From positions 1-7,787 of the forward strand of contig CAXFFS010000064.1 of assembly GCA_964002385.1 (NCBI GenBank): 7,787 nt of DNA, in the 5' to 3' direction. Positions 1 to 6,088 of the stretch are shown here, piece after piece. The stretch comes from AEGEAN-183 sp964002385. Lineage in GTDB: Bacteria; Pseudomonadota; Gammaproteobacteria; Magnimaribacterales; Magnimaribacteraceae. A program made the translations under genes and the position numbers. Positions within the stretch are counted from its first letter, which is position 1; each line of letters starts with the position of its first letter. The notes under the pieces were generated by a model, which ran no database searches, was not told where the DNA came from, and saw only the letters and a program-made list of their open reading frames with translations.

Positions 1-1090
1 CAATGATTGGGATCATAGCTGCAGTAAATGGGATATTATCAATTGCTGCTGACATAATAGCTGCAACCCACATTAATATGATACAAGTCTTCATGAAGTT
101 TTCCGGAATGATTTCGCCAGTTAGTGGGTCAATCAAGAATGGAATGATGAATTGTCCGAGGTATTCAAGAAATTTACTTCCTTCAACACCTCCGACCAGC
201 ATGAATAAAGCAACAAAAAACATTAATAGTGGTATTTCATGAGTCATATTTTTCATTACATCATCAAATTCAATTTCCTTTGCAAGAATAGTTAAAAGAA
301 TTAAACCTGTGCCTGCAACCATCCATGGTTCCCAATGTATTGTGTTATGAATGATAAAAAGAATTACCATTAGCCCTAAAATTGAAACTGATTTATTCCA
401 TAGGCTCTTATCTTTGTAAGGAATTGAGTCTTCAAATTTACCGTCAGGCACAATGGCTAGCTCTTCTTTAAATAAATATCTCATAAAGAAAAGTGTTGCT
501 ATCCAAGCTACAAATACAATTGGAAACATCTTGTATGCAAAAGGCATAAATGCAATATCAAAAGCGGATCCAATCATTAAATTTGGAGGATCACCTACTA
601 ATGTAGCTACACCTCCAGTGTCTGATAATAATGCTGCAGCCATTAAATAAGGAATTGCAGTCACTCTCATTTTTTGACAGATCAATACAATTAAAGGTCC
701 AAAAATCACTACAGTTGTGACATTGTCTAATAATAATGATATTACGGTTACGGCTGTTCCAAGAAGAGCAAGCAGCATAAATTGTCTGCCTTTGGCTATC
801 TTACCTATATTAGCTGCAAGTACTTCAAAACCACCTGTATTTATCATAATTGCAACAACAGCCATCATTGAACCAAGAAGGAATACCACATTCCAATCTA
901 CTGCTTCAAAGGCTGCCTCAGGCGAGTAGAAACCATATGATTGTCCAACTACAAGCATTACAGCAGCGCCCAACATCGCTACTTTTACCCTGTGAAATCC
1001 ATGAAGTGTTTCTGTAAAAATTAGAATAAAAGTTACTGCTAGAATAACTCCTGAGACTAACATTCCTTGGTCTAAAATGATCGTTTCCAT
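1..1090 (-). CDS. ArsB/NhaD-family (ion transporter superfamily) permease, partial
   Basis: Inner-membrane permease, probably secondary ion or anion transport; the substrate cannot be read from the sequence. It reads from ATG at 1090 for 363 complete codons and runs off the left edge, so the C-terminus is missing (full-length relatives are usually somewhat over 400 residues). Seen: about ten hydrophobic segments (for example around residues 10-26, 34-50, 66-84, 104-137, 187-205, 234-249, 257-270, 285-302, 333-350) and family motifs LLDNVTTV (120-127), GGVATLVGDPPN (159-170) with MIGS following, and the second-half counterpart AAIDNIPFTAAM (348-359). The paired DN motifs match the two-fold inverted architecture of this superfamily. 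The GDPPN box resembles the P-protein (OCA2)-like branch more than classical arsenite ArsB. No ars genes or regulator lie nearby, so an arsenic role is not supported. Divergent from nudC, with no clear Shine-Dalgarno before the ATG. Family call is firm; substrate is unknown. Confidence 0.88.
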   Translation of the reverse strand, partial: METIILDQGMLVSGVILAVTFILIFTETLHGFHRVKVAMLGAAVMLVVGQSYGFYSPEAAFEAVDWNVVFLLGSMMAVVAIMINTGGFEVLAANIGKIAKGRQFMLLALLGTAVTVISLLLDNVTTVVIFGPLIVLICQKMRVTAIPYLMAAALLSDTGGVATLVGDPPNLMIGSAFDIAFMPFAYKMFPIVFVAWIATLFFMRYLFKEELAIVPDGKFEDSIPYKDKSLWNKSVSILGLMVILFIIHNTIHWEPWMVAGTGLILLTILAKEIEFDDVMKNMTHEIPLLMFFVALFMLVGGVEGSKFLEYLGQFIIPFLIDPLTGEIIPENFMKTCIILMWVAAIMSAAIDNIPFTAAMIPII

Positions 1091-1170
1091 ACTTTATTAG
1101 AATTAAAAAAAGATTTTTTTCGGTGTTAAACTATATTTTATCTAAAAAGGTTAGATAAGAGAAAGTTAAT
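1091..1170. promoter_or_regulatory. Divergent control region between the permease gene and nudC
   Basis: These 80 bp must hold the 5' signals for both the minus-strand permease and plus-strand nudC. On the minus strand, TTATCT (1158-1153), a 17-nt spacer and TATAGT (1135-1130) form a plausible sigma70-type promoter with a good -10 and a poor -35. On the plus strand TATATT (1132-1137) is a possible nudC -10 without a recognisable -35. The two -10 candidates overlap, so the promoters would be back-to-back and could compete. Composition is so AT-rich that chance matches are likely; the assignments are inference. A purine-rich AAGAGAAAG (1157-1165) ahead of the nudC ATG may be its weak ribosome binding site. 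Confidence 0.4.
1138..1158. repeat. Perfect 8-bp inverted repeat TTATCTAA-N5-TTAGATAA
   Basis: The arms at 1138-1145 and 1151-1158 are exact reverse complements around the spacer AAAGG. The repeat covers the spacer and -35 of the candidate permease promoter and starts one base after the candidate nudC -10. It could therefore be a dimeric repressor site acting on both genes, or a weak hairpin in the nudC 5' leader just before the ribosome binding site. The inverted repeat is seen directly; its role is inference. Confidence 0.55.
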
Positions 1171-2028
1171 ATGATTTCGCTCAATTCAAAAACTACATTC
1201 ATTGTTGAAAATACAGATACAAAGAAACTAGAAAAAATATTTTTGGTTGTTAAAGACGAAGAATTGCTTATAGATAACGTCAGTCAAAACTTAGCTTTAT
1301 TAGATAATGAACAATATAAGTGGTCTGAAATGACTGTAAAGACAGAACATTTTATTGGTTACTTAGACAATAATTCTTTGTACGCACTTGAATTGGAAGA
1401 TGAGTCTTCGCTTATACCCGAAACATCACTAAAACCATTTAGAACTCTTTTAGGAATAATACCTGATACCTATTTTGGAATTTGTTCTAGAAGCATTCAG
1501 CTTGTTGAATGGAATAAAAAAAATAAATATTGCGGTACTTGCGGGTCTGAAACTTCACTGCATTTAGTTGAAAAAGCTATGTTTTGTAAAGATTGTAATA
1601 ATTTAATTTATCCTAGAATTTCACCCTGCATTATTGTTTTAGTTACAGATAAGGAAAGACTTTTACTAGCACACAATAAAAACTTTCCAGGAAAAATGTA
1701 CAGTACTTTAGCTGGCTTTATAGAAGTAGGAGAGACTGTGGAGGAAGCAATAAACAGGGAAATATTTGAAGAAGTTAGTATCAAGGTAAAAAACTGCCAA
1801 TATTTTGGAAGCCAATCTTGGCCTTTCCCGAGTCAACTAATGCTGGGATTCCATGCTGAATATGAGGAAGGTGATTTAAAACCAGATGGAGATGAAATAG
1901 ATATAGCTAAGTGGTTTCATTATCAATCCTTGCCTGAAGTTCCACCTGGTAGAATTTCAATTTCAGGAAGACTTATCGAGAGTTACGTTAATAAATTAAC
2001 AAAAAAAGATTTACCTGGTTTTACCTAA
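1171..2028 (+). CDS. nudC: NudC-type NAD(H) pyrophosphatase / NAD-RNA decapping hydrolase
   Basis: Hydrolyses NADH or NAD+ to NMN(H) and AMP and, as known for E. coli NudC, removes NAD caps from RNA to leave a 5'-monophosphate. The 285 residues compare with 257 in E. coli; the extra length is N-terminal. Seen: a variable N-terminal domain (about 1-115); a zinc-ribbon with C121-x2-C124 and C139-x2-C142; YPR (147-149); a Nudix box starting at G182 with E188, R196, E197, E200 and E201; and SQSWPFP (214-220), the subfamily signature that separates NADH pyrophosphatases from other Nudix enzymes (SQPWPFP in E. coli). The Nudix glycine near the end of the box is S203. The ATG at 1171 follows AAGAGAAAG and is the only convincing start. 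The gene is convergent with rne and their stop codons overlap. No terminator is visible at its 3' end. Confidence 0.93.
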   Translation: MISLNSKTTFIVENTDTKKLEKIFLVVKDEELLIDNVSQNLALLDNEQYKWSEMTVKTEHFIGYLDNNSLYALELEDESSLIPETSLKPFRTLLGIIPDTYFGICSRSIQLVEWNKKNKYCGTCGSETSLHLVEKAMFCKDCNNLIYPRISPCIIVLVTDKERLLLAHNKNFPGKMYSTLAGFIEVGETVEEAINREIFEEVSIKVKNCQYFGSQSWPFPSQLMLGFHAEYEEGDLKPDGDEIDIAKWFHYQSLPEVPPGRISISGRLIESYVNKLTKKDLPGFT

Positions 2029-4187
2029 CCTTTATTTCTTGGATCATTAGAGGCGCGTCCCCACTCTTGGGCACTTTTTTTGCTCTCTTGTTTAGGAACT
2101 TCAAGATTTTTATTTTCTGTAGGCGCAGAGATTTCAGCAGTTACAACTTTCTCTTTTGTTTTTTTAGGTTCTATTTTTTTGGTCTTTTCTTTAGCCTCAA
2201 TTGATGTATTGGGGGACGTTTTTTTTGGTTTGTTGTCTTGTACCTTATCTGTTTTTAGCTTCTTATCTTGTACTGTATTTGTTTTAGGTTTCTTGTCTTG
2301 GACAGTGTCTGTTTTTGCTTTCATTTGGGGTTTAGCATTTTTAAAGTCGTTCTTTTTATTTTTAAATTGCTGCTTACCCGCTCGTTGATTAGGTTTACCT
2401 GATTCTTCTTTGGTTTGGCTTTTACTTTGAGTATTTTTACTCCTGTTATTAGTACCTTTTTGAAGATTTTTATTTTTTTCTTTTGGTTTAAAGTCTTTAT
2501 TAACCTTTCTTGCTTTGTTAGGACCCTTTCTAGGTTTAGGCTTAGGCTTATTGTTGGAAGGAGATATTTTCTGAGGTTGTCCTGTTAAGGTTTCTACAAT
2601 CTTAGAAAGTAACCCTTGACCCTTTCTTCTGGGTTTTTTCTTTGGAGATACGTTAACAGCAGCTTTTTCTAAACTTTTCTTCTTAAGAGCAGAATCAAAT
2701 TTACTAGAAGTTCCAACTTCGTCTTGTATTTTGTAACTAGTTTCTCCTCCTGTTTTTTTATCATCAGATCTTAATCTAGTTACCTCAAATCTGTTATCTG
2801 ATCTACTCGTATCAGATATAACAACTACTCTTACACTAGTTCTTTCTTCAATTTCATTAATTCTGGATCTGCGTTCATTTAAAAGAAAGACTGACATATC
2901 TGAAGACACTACAGCTCTAACTTCACCACTTTTCTTTTTTCCAGCTTCCTCTTCAATTAATCTTAAAACTGCAGTTGACAGACTTCCTATATCTTGAGTC
3001 CATCTTTCCTGAAGGGAAGGTCTTAATCTTTGCCTAGACATTTCTAAAAGACCAAACCTAGATATTCTTCCCACTTGTGTTTTAGCTCTGTCTAAAGAAA
3101 TAGATTCGACCATTAAATCTTCAACCGCTCTTTTATTTCTTAAAGAGCCCATATCTATAAAATCAATAACAATTAGTCCCCCTATATCTCTCAATCTCAA
3201 TTGCTTTGCTACTTCTTTAGCTGCTTCTAGATTTGTTTTTAATGCCGTTTCCTCTATATCAGCTCCGCCAGTTGCTTTTGAAGAATTGATGTCTATAGCC
3301 ACTAGAGCTTCAGTTTGATCAATAGTAATGGAACCGCCGTTGTTTAATTCCACTTCTCTTTGATACGCGGTTTCAATTTGGCTTTCTACCTGGTATCTAG
3401 TAAAAAGAGGTATTGCTTCATCGTATCGCTTAACTTTATCCTGAAGATCAGGTGCTAATCTTCCAGAAAATTCAGAAGCCTTTTCAAAGGCTTCATCCGT
3501 ATCAACTAAAACTTCAGTTATATCTTCCCTCAAGAAATCTCTTAAAGTTCTAGAAATAAGGTCATCATCTCTATAGATTAAAAAAGGAGCTTTCCGTAAT
3601 TGATTAGCTTCCTGAATTGCATCCCAAACACTTAATAGATATTCAAGATCCCATTGCAGTTCATCTAGGGAAGAGCCTTGAGCTGCAGTTCGAGCAATCA
3701 ATCCCATGCCTTCAGGAACATCTAAACTTCTAAAGTTTTCTTTTACCTCGTCTCTAGCTTTCCCTTCTAGAGATCTAGAGATTCCTCCGGCTTCAGGATT
3801 ATTAGGCATTAAGACTAAATAATGACCTGGTAGAGATATAAAGGTTGTTAAGGCAGCACCTTTAGTGCCTCTCTCTTCCTTATCTACCTGAACTACTATT
3901 TCCTGTCCTTGAGTTAAAGACTCAGTTATAGAACTTTTTCCCTTTTTATTTTTTAAAAATTGTGGGGCTAGCTCTTTAACAGGTAAAAATCCATGCTTTT
4001 CTGTACCAAAGTCTACAAATGCGGCCCCTAGACTTGGTTCTATACGAGAAATTCTAGCCTTATAAATATTTGATCTTTTTCTTTCTTGGCCTTTTTGCTC
4101 TATATCAAAATCGTATATGCTTTGACCATCTATTAATGCAACTCGCAATTCTTCCGGCTGAGTAGCATTTATTAACATTCTTTTCAT
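2025..4187 (-). CDS. rne: Ribonuclease E, Zn-link-less, with short Lys-rich tail
   Basis: Endoribonuclease that starts bulk mRNA decay and matures rRNA and tRNA, and scaffolds the degradosome at the inner membrane in relatives. 720 residues against about 1061 in E. coli. The N-terminus MKRMLINATQPEELRVALID identifies RNase E rather than RNase G. Seen: an S1-type domain (about 36-120); a 5'-sensor with R166-T167 (E. coli R169/T170) in a GLIARTA context; a DNase I-like domain with D299 and N301 in AIDIN and D342 in IDFIDM, matching the metal-binding D303, N305 and D346; and the SRFGLLEMSRQRL motif (376-388). The CPxCxGxG zinc-link expected just afterwards is absent, and the protein has no cysteine anywhere. 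Residues about 477-720 are Lys/Asn/Gln-rich and probably disordered, with a possible amphipathic helix (525-536), three 10-residue repeats (625-654) and the ending EWGRASNDPRNKG. The frame is continuous, so this is not a pseudogene. AAGGA (4197-4193) precedes the ATG by 5 nt. Confidence 0.96.
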   Translation of the reverse strand: MKRMLINATQPEELRVALIDGQSIYDFDIEQKGQERKRSNIYKARISRIEPSLGAAFVDFGTEKHGFLPVKELAPQFLKNKKGKSSITESLTQGQEIVVQVDKEERGTKGAALTTFISLPGHYLVLMPNNPEAGGISRSLEGKARDEVKENFRSLDVPEGMGLIARTAAQGSSLDELQWDLEYLLSVWDAIQEANQLRKAPFLIYRDDDLISRTLRDFLREDITEVLVDTDEAFEKASEFSGRLAPDLQDKVKRYDEAIPLFTRYQVESQIETAYQREVELNNGGSITIDQTEALVAIDINSSKATGGADIEETALKTNLEAAKEVAKQLRLRDIGGLIVIDFIDMGSLRNKRAVEDLMVESISLDRAKTQVGRISRFGLLEMSRQRLRPSLQERWTQDIGSLSTAVLRLIEEEAGKKKSGEVRAVVSSDMSVFLLNERRSRINEIEERTSVRVVVISDTSRSDNRFEVTRLRSDDKKTGGETSYKIQDEVGTSSKFDSALKKKSLEKAAVNVSPKKKPRRKGQGLLSKIVETLTGQPQKISPSNNKPKPKPRKGPNKARKVNKDFKPKEKNKNLQKGTNNRSKNTQSKSQTKEESGKPNQRAGKQQFKNKKNDFKNAKPQMKAKTDTVQDKKPKTNTVQDKKLKTDKVQDNKPKKTSPNTSIEAKEKTKKIEPKKTKEKVVTAEISAPTENKNLEVPKQESKKSAQEWGRASNDPRNKG
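2226..2315 (-). repeat. Three tandem 30-bp repeats in the RNase E tail
   Basis: The minus strand encodes three consecutive decapeptides, KTDTVQDKKP (625-634), KTNTVQDKKL (635-644) and KTDKVQDNKP (645-654). The VQD core is invariant and the DNA units have diverged slightly, so this is an old duplication or a selected spacing rather than a fresh slippage event. It lies in the low-complexity tail, where unit number can change without moving the frame. The repeat is seen directly; an RNA-binding role for the Lys-rich units is inference. Confidence 0.8.
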
Positions 4188-4448
4188 GTTATTCCTTCTA
4201 TGTTGAAGAAAAGCTAGAAATAGCTATCAGAGAGGTATATATGTAATGGGCGAATTAGTTCTTAAGTTGTGTCACACCCACGCGACTAAAAATTCTTCTT
4301 CTCTCAGGAAACTTACTATAACTGTTTGCTTTCCTTTCTTTTTAATAAATTCAATAATTAGTTGTAATTTCTTATTGAAAAGTCTTTTTATTAACAATAA
4401 TTTACAACTTCCTATTTAAAATAGCACATAGCAGGCACTTTATAAAGA
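4188..4448. promoter_or_regulatory. Divergent rne/rluC intergenic region (rne leader and rluC promoter)
   Basis: These 261 bp lie between divergent rne and rluC and carry no credible ORF. The same divergent arrangement in E. coli contains the long rne leader that mediates autoregulation. On the minus strand AAGGA (4197-4193) is the rne ribosome binding site. Short symmetric elements are AGCTA-GAAA-TAGCT (4212-4225), GTGT-C-ACAC (4269-4277) and CTATTT-A-AAATAG (4412-4424). For rluC, TAAAAT (4417-4422) is a possible -10, and TTGAAA (4375-4380) with TAATTT (4398-4403) at 17-nt spacing is an alternative; neither is strong. For rne, TATATA on the minus strand (4243-4238) lies 18 nt after TTAAGA, again weak. 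I cannot identify an equivalent of the E. coli hp2 autoregulatory hairpin. Confidence 0.5.
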
Positions 4449-5390
4449 ATGACTAAAATTTCTAAAAGTAAATATCTCAATGTAACTAACTATATTGTTG
4501 ATGAAGAGTATGAAAATACTAGATTGGATAATTGTCTTATTTCAAAGTTAAAGAATTTACCCAGATCTAAAATATATTCAGTAATTAGAAAAGGTGAAGT
4601 AAGGATAAATGGATCAAGAAGTAAACCAGATAGAAGATTAAAGAAAGGTGATGTCATAAGAATTCCACCTTATAGAGTTGAAGAGAGAAGCCAAAACACA
4701 GCTAGTAAATCTTTAACTGAATTATTGAAAGAAAGAATAATTTACAATAAAAACTCTGTTTTAATTTTTAATAAACCCGAAGGTTTAGCAAGTCATGGAG
4801 GGAGTGGTTTAAGCTTAGGTTTAATAGAGGCAGTAAGACAAATGGATGATAAATTCAAGAATGCTCAGTTAGTTCACAGGTTAGACAGAGGGACTTCTGG
4901 ATGCATCGTTTTATCGCTCAAAAGATCTGTTCTGAGAACTTTAAATACAGAAATGAGAGAGGGAAGGGTTGAAAAGAAATATTTAGCTGTAGTTGGAGGC
5001 AAATGGCCTCACAAAGAAGTACACATAACTTCAAGTCTAAAGAAAAATCATTTAAGATCTGGAGAAAGACACGTAATAGAAACTCCGGATGGAAAACAGT
5101 CAATAACTAAGTTTAAAAGACTAGCAGATAATCAAAAGGTCTGTTTATTAGAGTGCACTCTATTAACTGGGAGAACACACCAAATAAGAGTTCAAGTAAG
5201 TAATGAAGGTTATCCTGTTATCGGAGATAAAAAGTATGGGCACGATGAATTGAATAACTTTTATCGTAAAAGAGGGATAAAAAGAATGCTACTTCATGCT
5301 AAAGAGATCAATTTTCCAGAAATAGATATTTTTTGTAGTACAGAAGAACCTCGTATATTTAAAGAAATATTAAGTAACAATGGAAAATAA
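4449..5390 (+). CDS. rluC: 23S rRNA pseudouridine synthase, RluC-type
   Basis: Isomerises uridines in 23S rRNA; E. coli RluC makes pseudouridines 955, 2504 and 2580 near the peptidyl transferase centre. 313 residues, close to the E. coli length (319). Seen: an N-terminal S4 RNA-binding domain (about 24-74, with TRLDNCL, RSKIYSVIRKGEVRING and LKKGDVIRIP); then the RluA-family catalytic domain with HRLDRGTSG (143-151), whose D146 is the catalytic aspartate; KKYLAVVGG (176-184); LLTGRTHQIRVQ (238-249); and YPVIGDKKYG (255-264). The RluC rather than RluD call rests on position: divergent from rne and upstream of yceD-rpmF, as in E. coli. Only a weak AAAGA precedes the ATG. The 3' end overlaps yceD by 11 bp. 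The yceF (maf) gene that lies next to rluC in E. coli is absent. Confidence 0.92.
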   Translation: MTKISKSKYLNVTNYIVDEEYENTRLDNCLISKLKNLPRSKIYSVIRKGEVRINGSRSKPDRRLKKGDVIRIPPYRVEERSQNTASKSLTELLKERIIYNKNSVLIFNKPEGLASHGGSGLSLGLIEAVRQMDDKFKNAQLVHRLDRGTSGCIVLSLKRSVLRTLNTEMREGRVEKKYLAVVGGKWPHKEVHITSSLKKNHLRSGERHVIETPDGKQSITKFKRLADNQKVCLLECTLLTGRTHQIRVQVSNEGYPVIGDKKYGHDELNNFYRKRGIKRMLLHAKEINFPEIDIFCSTEEPRIFKEILSNNGK

Positions 5391-5850
5391 TTTCTTAAAC
5401 CTGAATGAGGGTAGTTTCCCCATTAAAATAAAGAAGAAGCTAAATAACCTAACTAATTTAGATCAATTAGGTGAAATTAAAGAGGATATAAAAGTAAATT
5501 TAGAAATAGAAAGGATGTCAGAAGATCTTTTTATTGTAAAGGGAACTGTTTCCGTTACTTTTGAAAGCGACTGTCAAAGATGTTTTAAAAATACAGATAT
5601 TAATTTGAACTTAGAAATTAAAGTTAGTGTAAAAGATAAAAAGTACCAAAATCTAGACAAAAAAGGGTCACTTGAAGTCCATTACCAAGATGTAGATAAC
5701 TTTGCTATTGATACTCTGATTGTTGAAGAAATACATTTAAATTACCCATCAATAGTTAATTGTTGTGGCCCTGATAATAACGATGAAATAAGCGATGTAG
5801 ATTTAAAAAAAATTAAACCCTTTAAAAAAATTAGAGACTTAATTAAGTAA
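5380..5850 (+). CDS. yceD: YceD / DUF177 23S rRNA accumulation protein
   Basis: Small cytosolic protein of the DUF177 family, known in bacteria and plastids to be needed for normal 23S rRNA accumulation; the biochemical mechanism is not settled. 156 residues against 173 in E. coli. Seen: a beta-rich middle (about 37-62) leading into SDCQRC (63-68), the family's C-x2-C element (C65, C68); an acidic VHYQDVDNFAID segment (100-111) and IVEEIHLNYP (114-123), which match the family's conserved D-I/L-x-x-L-V-x-E-x-L-x-L-x-P stretch; and a second cysteine pair C128-C129 at the place where many homologues have an H/C pair. Recognition relies on these motifs plus the position directly before rpmF, a widely conserved pairing. 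The ATG lies inside the end of rluC (11-bp overlap) without a clear ribosome binding site, so translational coupling is likely. The stop is 30 bp before rpmF. Confidence 0.88.
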   Translation: MENNFLNLNEGSFPIKIKKKLNNLTNLDQLGEIKEDIKVNLEIERMSEDLFIVKGTVSVTFESDCQRCFKNTDINLNLEIKVSVKDKKYQNLDKKGSLEVHYQDVDNFAIDTLIVEEIHLNYPSIVNCCGPDNNDEISDVDLKKIKPFKKIRDLIK

Positions 5851-5880
5851 TTTACTTAAAATTCGCGACCGGAGCAGTTT

Positions 5881-6078
5881 ATGGCAGTACAAAAAAGTAA
5901 AGTTTCCAGATCAAAGAGAGGTAAACGAAGATCTCATCATGCTTTAAAAAAAGTTTCTCTTTCTACTGACGTCGTAACAGGGGAAAAACATCTTCGTCAT
6001 CACATGACTTCAGATGGTTTCTATAAAGGAAAAAAAGTCATCGAAATAAACAAGGATGAAGAACCTCTAGAAGAATAA
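5881..6078 (+). CDS. rpmF: 50S ribosomal protein L32 (bL32)
   Basis: Structural protein of the large ribosomal subunit, bound to 23S rRNA. 65 residues. MAVQKSKVSRSKRGKRRSHH (1-20) and TGEKHLRHHMTSDGFYKGKK (33-52) follow the bacterial L32 pattern closely. It is the zinc-free type: no cysteines, as in E. coli, where other bacteria have a C4 ribbon. Compared with the 57-residue E. coli protein it has a longer, acidic end (INKDEEPLEE), unusual in an otherwise strongly basic protein but similar in kind to short tails in some pseudomonads. GGAG (5871-5874) lies 6 nt before the ATG, the best ribosome binding site of this cluster, fitting the high output needed for a ribosomal protein. It is followed after only 10 bp by fabD, with no plsX or fabH between them. 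Confidence 0.96.
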   Translation: MAVQKSKVSRSKRGKRRSHHALKKVSLSTDVVTGEKHLRHHMTSDGFYKGKKVIEINKDEEPLEE

Positions 6079-6088
6079 CCTTCCTCTG

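Noticed and set aside
3..929. Three short plus-strand open frames (3-242, 453-650, 717-929)
   Set aside because: All lie antisense to the permease reading frame, which is continuous with clear family motifs; their products resemble nothing known.
1..1090. Arsenite efflux (arsB) assignment
   Set aside because: Only the general ArsB/NhaD fold motifs are present, the GDPPN box is closer to P-protein-like permeases, and no arsR, arsC or arsA lies in the window.
2001..2040. Bidirectional terminator between nudC and rne
   Set aside because: No inverted repeat with a following T-run is visible; the A-run at 2001-2007 is part of Lys codons in nudC.
2080..2388. Plus-strand 102-codon open frame with a hydrophobic-looking product
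   Set aside because: It is the antisense shadow of the Lys-rich RNase E tail: AAA/AAG codons read as TTT/CTT give runs of Phe, Leu and Ser. There is no ribosome binding site or family resemblance.
2976..3038. Frameshift or sequencing error removing the RNase E zinc-link
   Set aside because: The frame is unbroken and recognisable RNase E sequence resumes immediately on both sides, so a clean in-frame loss is the simpler reading.
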